Of a stretch of 54,421 bases of DNA, positions 52,227 to 54,421 are shown in pieces. A model generated the notes under the pieces. The model was not told the DNA's origin. It worked only from the letters and a program-made list of their open reading frames with translations, and did no database searches. The position numbers were made by a program, and so were the translations under genes. Location of the stretch: assembly GCA_002362575.1 (NCBI GenBank), contig DEUM01000050.1:1-54421 (forward strand), read 5' to 3'. The stretch is from Lachnoclostridium sp. UBA3262. GTDB taxonomy: Bacteria > Bacillota > Clostridia > Lachnospirales > Lachnospiraceae. Each line of letters opens with the position of its first letter. The stretch's first letter is position 1.

Positions 52227-53923
52227 GAAAGAATGATGTATTTACAACGACGATAGAGGATATTGGCGTGGGTGGAGAAGGGATTGGAAAAGTAGACGGA
52301 TACACGCTTTTTATTAAAGATACTCTGCCGGGGGAGGTAATCAAAGGGATTGCCACCAAAATCGGTCCCCGCTATGGGTACGGTCGCCTAATGGAGATTC
52401 TGAAGCCCTCCCCAGACCGTGTGGAACCGCGCTGTCCATCAGCGCGCGCCTGCGGCGGATGTACATTACAGCATATGTCTTATGAGGGACAGCTCGCTTA
52501 TAAGGAAAAGAAAGTCCGTGATTGTCTGGAGCGCATCGGCGGTGTGGATATGTCGGAGGTGGAATGGCTGACGGATGAGAGCCCTGCCATTTTGTCTGAT
52601 GCGCCGTGGCATTACCGGAATAAGGCACAGTTTCCGGTTCAGCGTGATAAGGAGGGAAATCCGGTTGCCGGGTTCTATGCGGAGAGAAGCCATAGGGTTA
52701 TCCCAGTGACTGACTGTGCAATCCAGCATCCGATTATCAATGAGGTTGTGAATTGTGTGCTGGCTTTTATGCGTGATTTTTCCATTGCCCCATATGATGA
52801 GGAAAGGCATGGTGGGCTGGTGCGTCATATCTATGTTCGGCGGGGCTATCATACCGGACAGGTCATGGTGTGCCTGGTCATAAATGGAACTGCCCTGCCG
52901 CACAGTGAGGAGCTTGTTCTGCGGCTTCAGAAGATAGAGGGAATGACAAGTATCAGTCTGAATGTAAATACGAAGAAAACAAATGTCGTTCTTGGCAGGC
53001 AGATGATTCCCCTGTGGGGCCCATTATATATTGAAGACTGTATTGGCGATATTCGTTATCGCATTTCCCCGCAGTCTTTTTATCAGATAAATCCGATTCA
53101 GACTCAGAAGCTTTATGAGACGGCGCTCTCGTTTGCTTCCCTGAAAGGGGATGAGCGGGTTTGGGATTTGTACTGTGGAATCGGGACGATTTCCTTGTTT
53201 TTTTCGAAAAAATTGCCGAGGGGAGAGGTCTTTGGCGTGGAGATTGTGCCGGAGGCGGTGGAAAATGCGAAAGAAAATGCCAAGTTAAATGGAATTGAGA
53301 ATGTGTCGTTTGTCTGCGGGGCGGCGGAGGATGTTGTGCCGAATATGGCAGACAAGGGAGCAGACGAGTTGTCTGTGGATGTGGTCGTGGTCGATCCGCC
53401 GAGAAAGGGGTGTGATGCGGCGCTTCTGGATACGATGGTGCGGCTGGCTCCAGAGAGAATTGTCTATGTGAGCTGTAACCCGGCGACGCTGGCACGGGAT
53501 GTGAAGGTGCTGGGGGAGAAGGGATATACGGTGAAGAAGGTGAGGGCGGTGGATATGTTTCCGCAGGGGGGACATGTGGAAACCATTGTACTTTTGTCCC
53601 ACAAATCACCAGATAGTGTCATTAATGTTACGGTGGAATTTGGAGAAGGTGAAGGGAAAGTACCCTTAGATGCAATAGCAGAACGGGCAAAGAAATATCA
53701 GCCGAAACCGAAAATTACATATAAAATGATACAGGAATATGTTGAGAAGAAATATGGATTTAAAGTACATACTGCATATATTGCGGAGGTAAAGAGATCA
53801 TTAGGTCTGACAATGTATGATGCGCCAAATGCAGTAGAGGAATTGAAACAGCCGAGGAAGCGTCCACCGAAAGAGAAGGTAGAAGCGATAACGGATGCAC
53901 TTAAATATTTTGAGGTAATTTAA
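52223..53923 (+). CDS. rlmD: 23S rRNA (uracil(1939)-C5)-methyltransferase RlmD-type, with extra C-terminal domain
   Basis: A 566-residue RNA m5U methyltransferase: a TRAM domain (about 1-65), 4Fe-4S cysteines (CPSARACGGC), an SAM motif WDLYCGIGTISLFF, VVDPPRKGCD and the catalytic Cys in YVSCNPATLARD. The enzyme normally ends near residue 460. Here a further 105 residues follow (about 462-566), with YKMIQEYVEKKYGFKVHTAY, EVKRSLGLTMYDAPN and KVEAITDALKYF, a small helical, basic domain. The last 300 bases look more AT-rich than the rest. The stop overlaps the next start by one base (TAATG). RlmCD/RlmD assignment between U747 and U1939 is not certain. Confidence 0.9.
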   Translation: MRKNDVFTTTIEDIGVGGEGIGKVDGYTLFIKDTLPGEVIKGIATKIGPRYGYGRLMEILKPSPDRVEPRCPSARACGGCTLQHMSYEGQLAYKEKKVRDCLERIGGVDMSEVEWLTDESPAILSDAPWHYRNKAQFPVQRDKEGNPVAGFYAERSHRVIPVTDCAIQHPIINEVVNCVLAFMRDFSIAPYDEERHGGLVRHIYVRRGYHTGQVMVCLVINGTALPHSEELVLRLQKIEGMTSISLNVNTKKTNVVLGRQMIPLWGPLYIEDCIGDIRYRISPQSFYQINPIQTQKLYETALSFASLKGDERVWDLYCGIGTISLFFSKKLPRGEVFGVEIVPEAVENAKENAKLNGIENVSFVCGAAEDVVPNMADKGADELSVDVVVVDPPRKGCDAALLDTMVRLAPERIVYVSCNPATLARDVKVLGEKGYTVKKVRAVDMFPQGGHVETIVLLSHKSPDSVINVTVEFGEGEGKVPLDAIAERAKKYQPKPKITYKMIQEYVEKKYGFKVHTAYIAEVKRSLGLTMYDAPNAVEELKQPRKRPPKEKVEAITDALKYFEVI

Positions 53924-54216
53924 TGGATGAAAGGATTTATCAGATTGCAGAGCAGATAGTTGGGATACATCAAAAAGCCTATGAGGTTTATTTGCCATTG
54001 GTTGAAGATGTGTGTAGTAGAATTGTGTCAGAAGATGAATTGTCACATTTGTTGGAGTATCTACTGGACTTTGCATGTGATGAAAAAATATTGGCATTGT
54101 ATAAAAAGGTGTGTAGAAGATATTTGTATATATATTCTGGTTGTATTAAATTTTATGTTGAAGCGTATCGGGAGATGTGGGAGGATGAGGGGGAATGCTT
54201 AGAAAATGATTTGTAG
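53923..54216 (+). CDS. small helical protein, translationally coupled to rlmD, function unknown
   Basis: A 97-residue, probably all-helical protein with no signal peptide. Its start codon shares one base with the rlmD stop (TAATG), and a weak GAGG lies before it. AT-rich compared with the core of rlmD. No family is recognised; it may belong to the same module as the extra C-terminal domain of rlmD. Confidence 0.65.
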   Translation: MDERIYQIAEQIVGIHQKAYEVYLPLVEDVCSRIVSEDELSHLLEYLLDFACDEKILALYKKVCRRYLYIYSGCIKFYVEAYREMWEDEGECLENDL

Positions 54217-54287
54217 ATTAAGCAGGGGATAAGCATTTTAAGAGATATTTTTTCATGAGCTTACGATGTAAGAATAGGAGAATGTGT

Positions 54288-54421
54288 ATGGCGAAAATTG
54301 TGAAAGAGACTATTCATGCTAAAGGCATTGATATTGGCATCTATACAACAAATTTTGAAAATGAGTTTATCTCATTAACGGATATTGCAAAATATAGAAA
54401 TGAAGATGACCCAAGATTTGT
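54288..54421 (+). CDS. KilA-N domain protein, 5' part only
   Basis: The window ends after 44 codons. The start reads MAKIVKETIHAKGIDI, then NEFISLTDIAKY, the typical opening of KilA-N domains found in phage and mobile-element DNA-binding proteins. ATG54288 is preceded by AGGAG. It suggests that an accessory region begins here. Confidence 0.72.
   Translation, partial: MAKIVKETIHAKGIDIGIYTTNFENEFISLTDIAKYRNEDDPRF

Overview
The window looks like chromosome of a spore-forming, low-to-mid GC Firmicute, most likely of the family Lachnospiraceae (Clostridia). The reasons are the large-type SRP RNA, the conserved order spoVT / hup / rqcP / yabP / yabQ / divIC / spoIIE / tilS / hpt / ftsH, a Spo0A-type promoter in front of spoIIE, and several uncharacterised proteins whose style (Crp-like N-terminus, TPR, DUF4367-like) is typical of that family. 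Species cannot be fixed from the sequence alone. No replication origin, CRISPR array, ribosomal RNA or complete insertion sequence was seen.

Layout. 1-5.2 kb: tadA, the SRP RNA gene with a consensus promoter, then two uncharacterised large genes (a Crp-like fusion and a TPR protein) and a flavin reductase. 5.2-7.9 kb: murA and a trans-sulfuration enzyme. 8.0-14.7 kb: a MoxR / DUF58 / transglutaminase cluster followed by an orphan AbiEi-like protein, a DUF2752 membrane protein and a metallophosphoesterase. 14.7-15.3 kb: a large palindromic repeat (copy A). 15.4-26.4 kb: the sporulation, division and proteostasis block, interrupted by a reverse-strand MATE transporter with a palindromic repeat at its 3' end. 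26.7-28.7 kb: a neopullulanase-type GH13 enzyme.

28.8-34.3 kb is the accessory part. A tRNA-Leu gene has a 23-bp copy of its 3' end 1.5 kb downstream, bracketing a small relic island with one lipoprotein gene. Next come an AraC/GGDEF regulator broken by a 14-bp tandem duplication, a DUF5131 protein, a DUF4143 ATPase with three 23-bp-period repeats just upstream of its promoter, a 141-bp palindrome and a tRNA-Gly gene.

34.4-54.4 kb returns to mostly core genes: a B12/radical SAM protein, nth, a TPR membrane protein divergent from a 30-residue membrane peptide, a VanW protein, an AIR-synthase-like protein, an Lrp regulator with its aminotransferase, cheX, trmL, an ECF sigma/anti-sigma pair, a two-component system, mutS2, a second palindromic repeat (copy B, inverted relative to copy A), yhaM and rlmD. 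This rlmD carries an extra C-terminal domain and is translationally coupled to a small unknown gene. The window ends inside a KilA-N gene.

The most distinctive signals are non-coding: a family of 390-580 bp palindromic repeats (two full copies plus a solo end that supplies the tadA stop codon), two other related palindromes, the tRNA-Leu island scar, and the regulatory repeats before the DUF4143 ATPase.
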